Part shown: piece by piece, positions 63,918 to 64,000 of the stretch
Numbering within the stretch: position 1 is the stretch's first letter
How the letters are laid out: each line of letters starts with the position of its first letter
Origin: CAVSSX01 sp963730735
Lineage (GTDB): Bacteria; Actinomycetota; Acidimicrobiia; Acidimicrobiales; RAAP-2
DNA: 64,000 bases
Reading direction: 5' to 3'
Assembly (NCBI GenBank): GCA_963730735.1
Contig: CAVSSX010000007.1
Location: 1,116,001-1,180,000 of the forward strand
Translations under genes and position numbers: made by a program
Notes under the pieces: model-generated
Databases searched by the model: none
Told to the model about the DNA's origin: nothing
What the model saw: only the letters and a program-made list of their open reading frames with translations

Positions 63918-64000
63918 GTGCCGCTGGACGTGGAATTTCCATCCGAGGGAGTCACGCTGCGAGGGTGGCTCTACCTGCCCGAGGGCCCGGGGCCCCATCC
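63918..64000 (+). CDS. Alpha/beta hydrolase, N-terminal fragment (cut by window edge)
   Basis: The frame opens at GTG 63918 after a GGAGGATC ribosome site and reads VPLDVEFPSEGVTLRGWLYL followed by PEGPGPHP. This is the standard first two strands of acetyl-esterase or dienelactone-hydrolase-like proteins before the HG oxyanion motif. The gene continues past base 64000, so nothing can be said of its active site. Confidence 0.65.
   Translation, partial: MPLDVEFPSEGVTLRGWLYLPEGPGPH

Overview
The window is high-GC DNA with actinobacterial gene content. It holds a coenzyme F420 ligase next to mannose-activation genes, two F420-type luciferase-like oxidoreductases, an ECF42-type sigma factor with a YCII partner, a BsaP-type biotin synthase auxiliary protein, many FadD/FadE-type lipid enzymes, and GTGA/ATGA start-stop overlaps. 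An Acidimicrobiia-like member of the Actinomycetota is my best guess; there is no rRNA or other phylogenetic marker here to prove it.

Layout. 1-4770: a cut-off lysophospholipid acyltransferase, a GT2 glycosyltransferase, a secreted NlpC/P60 peptidoglycan hydrolase and a type-B carboxylesterase. 4816-4892: an unusual tRNA with a UAA anticodon but a short variable loop. 4988-10200: accessory genes of somewhat lower GC (a frameshifted HD-GYP/LuxR regulator, a DUF4242-DsrE operon, ECF42 sigma plus YCII protein, a prolyl-iminopeptidase remnant, a SnoaL-like protein). 10245-13393: a probable TetR-controlled leftward operon (TetR, maleylpyruvate-isomerase-like DinB protein, MBL-fold protein, degenerate arginase-fold protein, SnoaL-like) with a 31-nt palindrome in front of tetR. 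13501-15203: an Asp-nucleophile alpha/beta hydrolase and a BTAD regulator.

15218-39144 is a large cell-surface glycan locus. It has a sugar-nucleotide pyrophosphorylase, two epimerase/dehydratases, CofE (F420), four consecutive GT4 glycosyltransferases, a giant GT2-polytopic protein, DUF5719, a GT-C-like PTPS-related membrane protein, phosphomannomutase and phosphoglucose/phosphomannose isomerase. FtsH and a CPBP protease lie inside it. The genes supply and use activated mannose-type sugars at the membrane; its mix of F420 and mannose genes resembles the mycobacterial fbi-manB-wbbL neighbourhood.

39185-50865 is a lipid/steroid-like beta-oxidation locus: thiolase, a tandem acyl-CoA dehydrogenase pair, an F420-type oxidoreductase, an MDR reductase, a secreted SGNH esterase, a GT2-GtrA protein and two acyl-CoA synthetases. 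50925-56738 is cofactor synthesis: an archaeal-type riboflavin synthase, then bioA-bioF-bioD forward and bioB-bsaP in reverse. 56808-64000: another acyl-CoA dehydrogenase, an F420-type oxidoreductase, an aquaporin, a pirin, a Tat-exported FAD oxidase, a membrane protein, a SnoaL-like protein and the start of an alpha/beta hydrolase.

Caveat: about 21 single-base-type frame disruptions break otherwise well-conserved reading frames, ten of them between 28.3 and 30.6 kb. They look more like assembly indels than gene decay. Coordinates of those genes are given for the inferred intact gene.
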